23,648 nt of DNA from an uncultured Chloroflexota bacterium. GTDB lineage: Bacteria; Chloroflexota; UBA4733. Position 1 is the first letter of the stretch; each line of letters starts with the position of its first letter. Below, piece after piece: positions 15,670 through 22,545 of this stretch. The position numbers and the translations under genes were made by a program. The stretch spans positions 1 through 23,648 of the forward strand of contig CALBSQ010000186.1 of the NCBI GenBank assembly GCA_937967325.1, written 5' to 3'. The notes beneath the pieces are model-generated. The model saw only the letters and a list, made by a program, of their open reading frames with translations. It had not been told where the DNA came from and did no database searches.

Positions 15670-17208
15670 ATGCCAGGGGTGGATCCACGTGTCGTGATCG
15701 TCGGCGGCGGGCACAACGGGCTGGTTGCCGCCGCCTATCTTGCGCGCGCCGGACTGGCGGTGCAGGTGTTCGAGCGGCGCCCTTTCGTGGGCGGCGCGGC
15801 GACCACGCAGGAGTGGTGGCCCGGCTTTCGCTTCATGCCGTGTGCGCATATGGTGCATGCCATCCACCCGAAGATTATCCGCGACCTGGGCCTGCGCGAG
15901 CGCGGCGTCGAGTTCATCAACCGACCCGACGGCTACCGCTTCTGGGGCGACGGCACCTATGTTGGCCCCGGCTCGGTCCAATCGGCGCGCAACCGCGCGC
16001 ACCTGTGGACGGCCGACGAACGCGCCGCCAGCCGGCGCTACGGCGAGTTCGGGCGGTCGCTGCGCCGGATTTTCGCCCCGTACCGACTGCGGGTGCCACC
16101 CAGTTTGGAGGAGATGCGCGCCGCCATCGCGGGTACGTCAGGAGCCGACGTGTTGGACATCGCCCTGACGACTCGGTTGAAGGTACTGCACGCTTCCTGG
16201 TTGCCGACCCAGGCATTACGCGATCTCTACGCGCCCGCCCTGGCTATCGATGGCGGCAACCCGCTGGCGTTGGCGCTGGCCTACGGCGCGATCAATGCGC
16301 CGGACGAGGAGACCGGCGAAGCGCCGCCCAACGGCTACGTCCGCGGCGGGGTGGGGGCCTTCAGCGATGCCATCGCCGGCGTGGCACGGGAGCACGGGGC
16401 CACAATCCACACGGACCGTTCGGTGGCGCAGTTCCTTGTCGAGCACGGTCGCGTTAGCGGCATACGGCTGGAGGGCGGCGACCAGGTGCGCGCCGACATC
16501 GTGCTCTCCAACCTCGATCCCAAGCGAACCTTCCTGCGACTCATGCCGCCAGCCGAACTGACTGCCGGCTTTTGTCGGCGCGTGGCAACGCTGCCAACGG
16601 CCGACAGTTGCGTCAAGCTGCTGGCAGTCGTTTCCGAGTTGCCGCGTTGGAAGGATTGGGACGGCGACCCGGACCAACCCAGTCGCGGCGCGGTGGCGCT
16701 GCAGGAGAGCCAGGCGCACCTCGCGGCGATCTGGGAGGATATGGCCGCCCAGCGGCCTCCACGGGCGCCGATCATCAACGTCGCCGTGCCCTCGACGTTG
16801 GACCCCTCGCTCACGCAGCCGGGCTATCACACCGTCTCCTGCTTCATCTATCCGGCGCCGGCGCGATTGCGAGGCCAAACGTGGGAGGACGCCCGCGCGG
16901 AGATGGCGCAGCGCCTGATTGACCAGATCACCGTCCATGCGCCGAATTTCCGGCAGTCCATCCGCCACTACCGCTTGCGCACGCCGGCCGACCTGGAGGC
17001 CGAGCAAGGGCTAACGGACGGCTGCATCACGCATGTGGCGCACGATGGCGAGCACCTCTTCTGGAACCGGCCGCTGCCGGAACTGGCGCACTACCGCGCG
17101 CCACTGCCCGGTCTCTATCTCTGCGGGGCCAGTCAGCATCCCGGCGGCGAGGTGAGCGGGCAGCCGGGACACAACGCCGCTCAGGTGGTACTGGGCGACC
17201 TAGGCTAA
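15670..17208 (+). CDS. PYROXD2-like / phytoene-desaturase-type FAD-dependent oxidoreductase
   Basis: 512 residues from the ATG at 15670 with GGAGAGGGG directly upstream; the frame is open for 70 more codons, but these overlap the CocE gene and read as unstructured sequence. The N-terminal dinucleotide site is VVIVGGGHNGLVAAAYLARA (8-27) followed by VFERRPFVGGAATT, the hallmark of the phytoene desaturase/PYROXD2 group. The C-terminal FAD closure is GLYLCGASQHPGGEVSGQPG near residues 478-497. Members oxidise or desaturate amines, isoprenoids or unknown substrates. Placed last in the plus-strand series, it may perform an oxidative step on the same compound, but its link to a sugar pathway is unusual. 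It ends 54 bases from the convergent solute-binding gene; no terminator stem was seen between them. Confidence 0.88.
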   Translation: MPGVDPRVVIVGGGHNGLVAAAYLARAGLAVQVFERRPFVGGAATTQEWWPGFRFMPCAHMVHAIHPKIIRDLGLRERGVEFINRPDGYRFWGDGTYVGPGSVQSARNRAHLWTADERAASRRYGEFGRSLRRIFAPYRLRVPPSLEEMRAAIAGTSGADVLDIALTTRLKVLHASWLPTQALRDLYAPALAIDGGNPLALALAYGAINAPDEETGEAPPNGYVRGGVGAFSDAIAGVAREHGATIHTDRSVAQFLVEHGRVSGIRLEGGDQVRADIVLSNLDPKRTFLRLMPPAELTAGFCRRVATLPTADSCVKLLAVVSELPRWKDWDGDPDQPSRGAVALQESQAHLAAIWEDMAAQRPPRAPIINVAVPSTLDPSLTQPGYHTVSCFIYPAPARLRGQTWEDARAEMAQRLIDQITVHAPNFRQSIRHYRLRTPADLEAEQGLTDGCITHVAHDGEHLFWNRPLPELAHYRAPLPGLYLCGASQHPGGEVSGQPGHNAAQVVLGDLG

Positions 17209-17262
17209 CCATCTTACCAGTGCGGCGTCGTCAGCCTTACAACCGATCCAGATCAGCCCCGA

Positions 17263-18828
17263 CTAGCCCTTGAGCTTTGCGTCTTCCTTATCCAGCAGGC
17301 TCTGCAACTGCGGCGCCAGCGCCCGCAAGCCGCCTTCGACGGTCTGCTTGCCGTTGTAGACGTCGGCAGTCCAGGCGTTATACATCTTCTCCATCGTGCT
17401 GCTAAAGCTCGGCAGGATCCAGCCCGGATCAGTCTTCGCCACGTTGGCAAGCGACTGTTCGTAGACCTGGATGCGCATGCCGACGCCATACGTTCCGTAC
17501 TCTGCTTTGGCCCACTGCTGCATGAAGTCGGAGCGGGCAGGCGTGGCGCCGCGAGCTAAAGCAAAGTTCGGCGTATTGGCCTGCCACTGCAGATACGTCC
17601 AGGCCTCATCGGGATGCTTGGAGCCGGCCACCAGGCCGTTGGAATCCAGCCACTGGAAGGAGCCAAAGTTCGTCACCCTCGGGAGAGGGGCGTAACCCAT
17701 GTCGGCGTTCTTTTTCACGGCATCCAGGATGTTGGAGAGGCCACCGCCCGATGTCTGGACGAACTCCAGCTTCCCTTGAGCAAAGAGGGTGAGGCCTCCC
17801 GCGATGCCAAAGTCGCTCTTGATATTCGCGGGCTTGGGCATCGAGCCGTCCTGATTGGGAAGGGCGAAGTAAGCGTTGTAGCAGGCGATCATCGCCGGGC
17901 TATCGCAGACCACCTTCGTGCGGTCGTCGGAGATCCACTGCCCGCCCCAGAGCCAGGGCAGATTATAGACGAGCGCCCCGGGGCCCAGCGGCGAGATGCC
18001 CGCTGTTGTTGGTTTGCCATCCACGCTGGTGGTCGTCTTCTTGGCGTACTCCCGGAAGGCGTCCCAGGTCCAGCTATTGTCCCCCCAGGTCTCCGGCGGG
18101 TCCGGCAGCCCGACCTTGCGCAGTAAGACGCGATTGAAGGGAAGCACCGGCCAGTTGCCGCCGGCCTGGTTCGGCAACCCGTTGATGGCGCCTTTCCAGA
18201 CGTTGACCTGCTGGAACAGCGCCCCAGGGTAGACATTGGTGTTGAACTTGTCTCGGTCGATGTATGACGACAGATTCTGGAGGAAGCCCTGGGCGTAGAT
18301 CGAGCTGTCGGCCTCCCACACCACATCCCACGGCGTGCCGGAGGCGAGCGACGTCTTGAATTTATCCGTGTAGGCGTCGCCCTGAATGAACTCGATGCTG
18401 ATGGTCGGGTGCAGCTTGATAAAGGGATCGATGAGCAACGATTGATACGACTTGAACTGGTCTGGATTGTTGGTGTAGTCGGTGCCGTATTGAACGGTGA
18501 TGCCCGCCTTGCCGACGGTGCCGGCTGGGGCGGCCGACGAGCTGGCCGTCGCCGTGGCGCTGACGGCCTGGCTGCTGGCTGTGCTCGCCGTAGTAGCGAC
18601 GGGACTGACGCTGGACGCCCCCGTGCTCGTCGCTGCCACGGTCTCCGGCACACTGCTCGCGGCCCGTTGGCTCGACTCAGCCGCGGAGGCAGTGCTGGAG
18701 GTCACGCTCACCGTCGTGCTGCCAGCGCAGGCGGTGAGCAATAGCCCCAACGCCGAGGCGCCGACCACACGTCCTCCCAGTGCGAGCACGACGCGCCGAT
18801 TGGTGGGAATGGTGGGCTGGTTTGCCAT
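17263..18828 (-). CDS. Extracellular solute-binding lipoprotein, family 1 (second copy)
   Basis: 521 residues, the same length as the copy at 2586-4151 but clearly diverged. The signal has twin arginines in TNRRVVLAL (9-17), a hydrophobic core and a lipobox LTAC with C34. Residues 35-107 are a Ser/Thr/Ala linker of the same type, and the binding domain starts at ITVQYGTDY. Conserved segments include GNWPVLPFNRVLLRKVGLPD and GSKHPDEAWTYLQWQANTP. The ATG has TAGGAG upstream. It would feed an ABC importer whose membrane and ATPase parts are not in the window. Its promoter (18927-18955) has a TCATGATGA dyad directly upstream, linking it to the same regulon as the genes on the far left. Confidence 0.9.
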   Translation of the reverse strand: MANQPTIPTNRRVVLALGGRVVGASALGLLLTACAGSTTVSVTSSTASAAESSQRAASSVPETVAATSTGASSVSPVATTASTASSQAVSATATASSSAAPAGTVGKAGITVQYGTDYTNNPDQFKSYQSLLIDPFIKLHPTISIEFIQGDAYTDKFKTSLASGTPWDVVWEADSSIYAQGFLQNLSSYIDRDKFNTNVYPGALFQQVNVWKGAINGLPNQAGGNWPVLPFNRVLLRKVGLPDPPETWGDNSWTWDAFREYAKKTTTSVDGKPTTAGISPLGPGALVYNLPWLWGGQWISDDRTKVVCDSPAMIACYNAYFALPNQDGSMPKPANIKSDFGIAGGLTLFAQGKLEFVQTSGGGLSNILDAVKKNADMGYAPLPRVTNFGSFQWLDSNGLVAGSKHPDEAWTYLQWQANTPNFALARGATPARSDFMQQWAKAEYGTYGVGMRIQVYEQSLANVAKTDPGWILPSFSSTMEKMYNAWTADVYNGKQTVEGGLRALAPQLQSLLDKEDAKLKG

Positions 18829-18926
18829 GAGAGTCGCTCCTATCCCGAGAGGACCGCCAAGCCCAACGGCCTACTGACGACGACCTGACCTGCCCGTAGG
18901 CACGGGAGTTCGCAAACTGACCCCAC

Positions 18927-18955
18927 AGTATAGGGAGCGAACACCACATGTGCAA
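18927..18955 (-). promoter_or_regulatory. Predicted promoter of the second solute-binding gene
   Basis: On the minus strand TTGCAC (18950-18955) and a near-consensus TATACT (18927-18932) are spaced by 17 bases, about 100 bases before the ATG at 18828. Confidence 0.6.
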
Positions 18956-18968
18956 GGGTCAACGTCCC

Positions 18969-18979
18969 GTCATGATGAC
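18969..18979. promoter_or_regulatory. Candidate GntR/UTRA operator, the most symmetric copy (GTCATGATGAC)
   Basis: GTCATGATGAC is a perfect 5+1+5 dyad, 13 bases upstream of the -35 box of the second solute-binding gene. It extends the TCATGATGA core seen at 149 and the related sites at 4283 and 7342. Its place upstream of the promoter fits activation, looping or weak repression rather than simple occlusion. Confidence 0.45.
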
Positions 18980-19192
18980 ACGATTAAATCGCATGAGTTG
19001 TGGCTGTCACGACGACCCGTTTGTTGGCGTGTCTGCGGGCGATGGAGGATCGGGTGGCCCTGCCCGTCGCCGGGCAAGCAGTGGGGGAACTGGGTGGAAT
19101 CGGCGGTCTGTGGCGGAACGCGCGGTGGACGCTACCGGAGGTGCGTCAAACTTGACGCTTTCGCATCGGGTTTACGCGGAAAGAACCTCTAG
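18980..19192. other. Gene-free stretch between the sugar cluster and tRNA-Trp
   Basis: Together with the promoter and operator just described, this makes 364 bases (18829-19192) without a gene. I see no credible coding sequence. It contains a compact inverted repeat GCGTCAAACTTGACGC (19143-19158) 35 bases beyond the 3' end of the tRNA, without a T-run, and a GCCCG/CGGGC stem near 19062-19075. Neither looks like a standard terminator. Confidence 0.5.
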
Positions 19193-19265
19193 CAGGAGTG
19201 AAGGGACTCGAACCCCCGACCCGCGGTTTTGGAGACCGCTGCTCTACCAACTGAGCTACACTCCT
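19193..19265 (-). tRNA. tRNA-Trp (anticodon CCA)
   Basis: The minus-strand sequence folds into a full cloverleaf: acceptor arms AGGAGTG and CACTCCT with discriminator G, D arm GCTCAGTTGGTAGAGC, anticodon stem GCGGT/ACCGC enclosing CTCCAAA with anticodon CCA, and a T arm around GGTTCGAGTCC. The terminal CCA is not encoded. The discriminator G is normal for bacterial tRNA-Trp. A possible -10 box TATGAT lies at 19308-19313 on the minus strand, without a clear -35 box. The gene marks the junction between the accessory cluster and core-like genes. Confidence 0.95.
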
Positions 19266-19410
19266 ATGACAGCCGGGACCGCGCGCCGGCGCGTCAAAGG
19301 TCCACCCATCATACCAGATCGGCGCCCGTTCAGTGGGCTGACGAGAGCCGGTCTGGCCAATCGCCCCTGGACAGCAGCATGCCGTGCCGGCGGTGCGCTC
19401 CAGTGCCGCC

Positions 19411-19809
19411 CTATCCCCTTCGGTCGCTCCGATTGTTGTACGCCGCGGTATGGTTGTTTGGCGCCGGAAAGTATGGTTGCAGCGCCTGAAGGACACTGCT
19501 GAAAAATGCGCCGACTGACTGAGCTTGCGCCTCCGACAGCTCCTGGTCGCCGAGGGCCAGCTCGGCGGCATCCGCCGCATGATCCATCCACTTCAGCGTA
19601 ATTTGTAGCGCCGCCTCGCTCGCCGTCGTAGGCCGGCCTTCCCTCTGCCCTGGCATCCCATATGGCATCATCATTTCCACCGCGCCGGGCGCGGGCACCA
19701 GCGCGGTCGACTCCGGATTCGGCTCGGGCCCCGGCGGCTGCGGCCTCGGCGGCGTCGGAGGTCCGGGCTGCTGATCCTGCGCCGGGAGTCGTGACTTCGA
19801 CATGTTCAT
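19411..19809 (-). CDS. Small hypothetical protein, Pro-rich N-terminus and helical C-terminus
   Basis: 132 residues that I do not recognise. Residues 1-45 are Pro/Gly/Gln-rich (QQPGPPTPPRPQPPGPEPNP) and probably disordered; residues 60-112 (for example ALQITLKWMDHAADAAELAL) look like two or three amphipathic helices; the tail is Asn/Arg-rich. No signal peptide or membrane segment. The ATG overlaps the TGA of the preceding dehydrogenase gene as ATGA at 19806-19809, and AAGGAAAGAGG lies just upstream, so it is translationally coupled. A second ATG two codons later (19803) is also possible. Coupling and amino-acid make-up argue that it is a real gene. Confidence 0.65.
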   Translation of the reverse strand: MNMSKSRLPAQDQQPGPPTPPRPQPPGPEPNPESTALVPAPGAVEMMMPYGMPGQREGRPTTASEAALQITLKWMDHAADAAELALGDQELSEAQAQSVGAFFSSVLQALQPYFPAPNNHTAAYNNRSDRRG

Positions 19810-20771
19810 CCTCTTTCCTTGGTCGAACCGCCGGCAGGGCTGTCCCGCTGAATGCAGTGCAGCAGCTCGCGATCGCGGCGAGCGGAAACCGCGGCGACAT
19901 CACCCGGCGGCCAGGAGTATACCCCGGCCCCGGCCTTCACACCGGATCGCCCCGACTCAACCAACTGCTGCAGGTAGGCCTGGGCCGCGTCCGAGCAATC
20001 GAGATCGGGGAAGAGATAAGCGCCGATCTGTGCCCACACGTCGACGCCGGCAAAATCGAGCACTTGAAACGGCCCCATGCTGGTGAGGCGCCGGCCCACG
20101 GCGCCGGACATGACCGTATCGATATCCTCCGCCGTCGCGACTCCCGTTGCCACCAAGTGAATGGCCTCCCGCAGTAACGCGGCCTGGAGACGATTGGCAA
20201 TGAAACCCGGCGCCTCGCGCCGCAGCAGCACCGGCTCCTTCCCGATAGCACGCAGGAACTCACAGGTAGCGTCGACGACGTCCTGCCTTGTCCGCTCCCC
20301 CGGCACGATCTCGACGACGGGTATCAGGTAGGGAGGGTTGAAGTAGTGGGCCACGATCAGGCGCTCGGGATGAGCCAATCCGACGCTGAGGTCGGTGGCG
20401 CGCAAGCCGGAGGTATTGCTGGCAAAGATTGCCGTCGACGGCGCCGCCGCCTCGAGCTGTTCGAAGAGCTGCTGCTTGGCTTCCAATCGCTCGCTGATCG
20501 CCTCGACGACGTACGTGGCATCGCGCACCGCGTCAGCGATGTCACCAACTGGATCAATGCGATCAGCCACCGCCGCCCCGGATTCCGCGTCGAGATACCC
20601 AGCGGCAATGAGCGGCTGCAGGCGCGCACGCAAGCGCTCGGGCAGGTCGTCCAGTCTGGCCGTGTCGGCGTCGCTGATGCGAACCGTACACCCACGAATC
20701 GCGAAGTCAATCGCCAGGGCGTGCCCCATGAGACCGGCGCCTACCACGGCAACTTGCATTGGCAGCGCCAT
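19806..20771 (-). CDS. 3-hydroxyacyl-CoA dehydrogenase family protein (lambda-crystallin-like)
   Basis: 321 residues. The NAD site is VAVVGAGLMGHALA (7-20) with D35 in RISDAD as the ribose contact. The catalytic set of the family is visible: S118 in ASNTSG, H142 in AHYFNPPYLIPVVE, E154 in VEIVPG and N193 in PGFIANRLQ. The C-terminal helical domain carries RLTSMGPFQVLDFAGVD. The HYFNPPYLIP segment resembles the short, single-domain lambda-crystallin/L-gulonate dehydrogenase branch as well as 3-hydroxybutyryl-CoA dehydrogenases, so the substrate could be a hydroxyacyl-CoA or a hydroxy acid. GGAGG lies five bases before the ATG at 20771. It is followed by, and coupled to, the small hypothetical gene. 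Confidence 0.88.
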   Translation of the reverse strand: MALPMQVAVVGAGLMGHALAIDFAIRGCTVRISDADTARLDDLPERLRARLQPLIAAGYLDAESGAAVADRIDPVGDIADAVRDATYVVEAISERLEAKQQLFEQLEAAAPSTAIFASNTSGLRATDLSVGLAHPERLIVAHYFNPPYLIPVVEIVPGERTRQDVVDATCEFLRAIGKEPVLLRREAPGFIANRLQAALLREAIHLVATGVATAEDIDTVMSGAVGRRLTSMGPFQVLDFAGVDVWAQIGAYLFPDLDCSDAAQAYLQQLVESGRSGVKAGAGVYSWPPGDVAAVSARRDRELLHCIQRDSPAGGSTKERG

Positions 20772-21123
20772 CCGCTCCTCCAGCCATCTGCACTATCAGG
20801 CACACCGCCATACCCATTGTACTGGTCGTGACGTGGCGCCGCTTGCCGGCGCGGTCCCCATGGGTGTGACGCGGGTGGCGCAGCGACCTTGGGGCGATCT
20901 CGGCGGAGCGCGGGCGTCCCACCCGCCCCGGTCGCACAGCGGGGACGCGCCCCCTCGTTTCGGGCGAGGCCGCCGGGCGCCCCGACGACCGGGCGGGCGG
21001 GACGCCCGCGCTCCGCCGAGATCGCCGCCACTCGCCAGACGTCCGCTTGCTATGCGCTACCTTGCATCGCCCCCTGGTCCCAGCGCTCCCTCGTCGCCCG
21101 ACCCGCGCCGCGACGAGGCAGTT
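20772..21123. other. 352-base intergenic region holding a large inverted-repeat element
   Basis: No credible gene is present; open frames here are GC-rich shadows of the repeat. Besides the inverted repeat at 20893-21026, a TACAAT -10-like box is present on the minus strand at 20816-20821, 45 bases before the dehydrogenase ATG, but without a convincing -35 box. Confidence 0.5.
20893..21026. repeat. Inverted-repeat element, 42/41-base arms around a 51-base loop
   Basis: The left arm (20893-20934, beginning GGCGATCTCGGCGGAGCGCG) and the right arm (20986-21026, ending CGCTCCGCCGAGATCGCC) are reverse complements with one mismatch and one single-base gap. The loop (20935-20985) contains its own small CCTCG/CGAGG stem. 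The core GCGGGCGTCCCNCCCGC resembles dispersed GC-rich palindromic repeats found between genes in several high-GC phyla. No transposase or target duplication is seen. It may be a REP/MITE-like element or a strong RNA hairpin between the cdaR and dehydrogenase genes. Confidence 0.85.
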
Positions 21124-22545
21124 CTACGCTGTTGCCGCGGCCGTCGGTGACGGCGTATGGGGAGTTGGCGCCGACGTCGCCGTCTCGGTCGGAGTAGGTC
21201 GCGGTGTCGGCGTCGGTGTTGGCGTCGGCGTCGGCGTCGGTGTTGGCGGGGGGATGATGGTGACACGAATAGACTGCGGCGACACGGCAAGGACCGTGAA
21301 ACCCTCCGGCACCGTCACCGCCGGAGTTATGTCGTGCGTACCCGGCCCCAATCGGTCCGCTCTCAGCACCAGCCCGATATCCTTTGGCTGGAGGCCTCGC
21401 AGCGCCGGCACCGCCCCTTGAATCGTGACCATCACGCTGGACACATCGAGCTGAGCATGATCCGGTGGGACCACTCCCTGCAGAAATGGTCCAAGCGTGA
21501 AGACCGCGCTACCGAGGATGGAATGAATCTGAACGGTCACCTGCGCCTGCTGCTGCCCAGCGATAGTCACGTTCTTCGGCGCTTGCATCGCCACTGCCTT
21601 GGATACGTCGGCCGTCGCGCCGCTGATGTCCACCGGACCGGTGTTGATCGCCGGAGGGACCGCGGCCAGGTCCGATGGGCTGCCCACCAGCGTCACCTCC
21701 ACCGGTGACACGGTGATGCCCGCGACGCTGTAGCCGTCCGCCGGCTGCCCCGTCGTGGGCGCGGTAACGGCGACGATGCGCGTCGTCGTCTGCTGTTCGA
21801 TGGGCAGTGTGTAGCCTACGCTCTTCGGGCTCAGTTGAATGGTTGGGTCGGCGATGTCACCACCCTGCGCGTTTTGGGCGATGAGCGGCACGGTATCGTG
21901 GTATGTCCCCGTTCGATTGTCGATACGGACTACGGCGACGACGCTCGCCACTTGCTGAAGGACGGTCTCGGGACCGCGAATCGTCACCTTGTTGTTGTCG
22001 AAAATGGCGTCTTGGCGCACATAGCCCGTGGGCAGATTGCCCTGATAGAGCGGACTAATCGTGAGGTCCCGCTGCGTCTCCCTATCGAGGGTGACGGCGA
22101 TGGTCCTGGGCTCCCAGGAAATCACATCGACGCCCGGCTGGACCGAGGTTACCGTGACGCTGTATTCCTGGGCGCCGGGTTGTGTCTGCGTGCTGACGTC
22201 CGTGGTGGCCTGGAACCAGGAGGACGTGACGCGCATCGTCGGCACGAGGTCCTGAACCGGCACTTTGGCGGTGACCCTGACCTCCTGGGCCGACGACTGA
22301 CTCGCCGGTGGTATGACGATGAGGCCGGACGAAGCGGGTGGCCCCTTGATCTGGATCGGTACCGGATTCGGCACCACGACGGTCTGGCTCCCCGACGACA
22401 GCTCAGTGCGCCACACCCATAGGCCCATCGCCGTGAGTAGAGCCAGGAGGAAGCGGATGCCCAGCGTGTCGCCGAAGAATGCGGTCACGCGCGCCCAGAA
22501 GGACGGCTCAGGTGGCCCGCTGATCAGCAGGCTTCTCCTTTCCAC
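21124..22545 (-). CDS. cdaR: CdaR / YbbR-domain protein, regulator of diadenylate cyclase, with Thr-Pro tail
   Basis: 473 residues. One membrane segment at about 30-46 (RFLLALLTAMGLWVW) anchors a large outer part built of repeated YbbR-type beta domains, with recurring V-T-V/V-x-V-x-x-x-P segments such as YVRQDAIFDNNKVTIRGPE and YSVAGITVSPVEVTLVG. In known operons CdaR binds the membrane part of CdaA and adjusts c-di-AMP synthesis. The last 45 residues are a (Thr-Pro)n-rich tail, encoded by hexamer repeats and not typical of CdaR. The GTG at 22545 overlaps cdaA by 38 bases but has no ribosome site upstream; AAAGGAG lies just after it, so the true start may be a nearby CTG (about 22527) or a GTG at 22488. 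Confidence 0.85.
   Translation of the reverse strand: MERRSLLISGPPEPSFWARVTAFFGDTLGIRFLLALLTAMGLWVWRTELSSGSQTVVVPNPVPIQIKGPPASSGLIVIPPASQSSAQEVRVTAKVPVQDLVPTMRVTSSWFQATTDVSTQTQPGAQEYSVTVTSVQPGVDVISWEPRTIAVTLDRETQRDLTISPLYQGNLPTGYVRQDAIFDNNKVTIRGPETVLQQVASVVAVVRIDNRTGTYHDTVPLIAQNAQGGDIADPTIQLSPKSVGYTLPIEQQTTTRIVAVTAPTTGQPADGYSVAGITVSPVEVTLVGSPSDLAAVPPAINTGPVDISGATADVSKAVAMQAPKNVTIAGQQQAQVTVQIHSILGSAVFTLGPFLQGVVPPDHAQLDVSSVMVTIQGAVPALRGLQPKDIGLVLRADRLGPGTHDITPAVTVPEGFTVLAVSPQSIRVTIIPPPTPTPTPTPTPTPTPRPTPTETATSAPTPHTPSPTAAATA
21203..21246. repeat. Hexanucleotide tandem repeat (GGYGTY, about seven units) in the cdaR tail
   Basis: Units read GGTGTC, GGCGTC, GGTGTT, GGCGTC, GGCGTC, GGCGTC, GGTGTT on the plus strand and encode the (Thr-Pro) run near the C-terminus of CdaR. 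A tandem repeat whose unit is a multiple of three can change length without shifting the frame. Confidence 0.85.

Noticed and set aside
19143..19158. GCGTCAAACTTGACGC as a terminator for tRNA-Trp
   Set aside because: The loop is too tight and no T-run follows on the minus strand; kept only as a note in the gap entry.
19193..19265. Direct-repeat attachment site made from the tRNA 3' end
   Set aside because: I found no second copy of the tRNA 3' sequence in the window and no integrase gene.
20741..21197. Open frames through the inverted-repeat region
   Set aside because: Their Ala/Gly/Arg/Pro-rich translations (for example GAGGTPALRRD) come from the GC-rich palindrome and are typical false genes.
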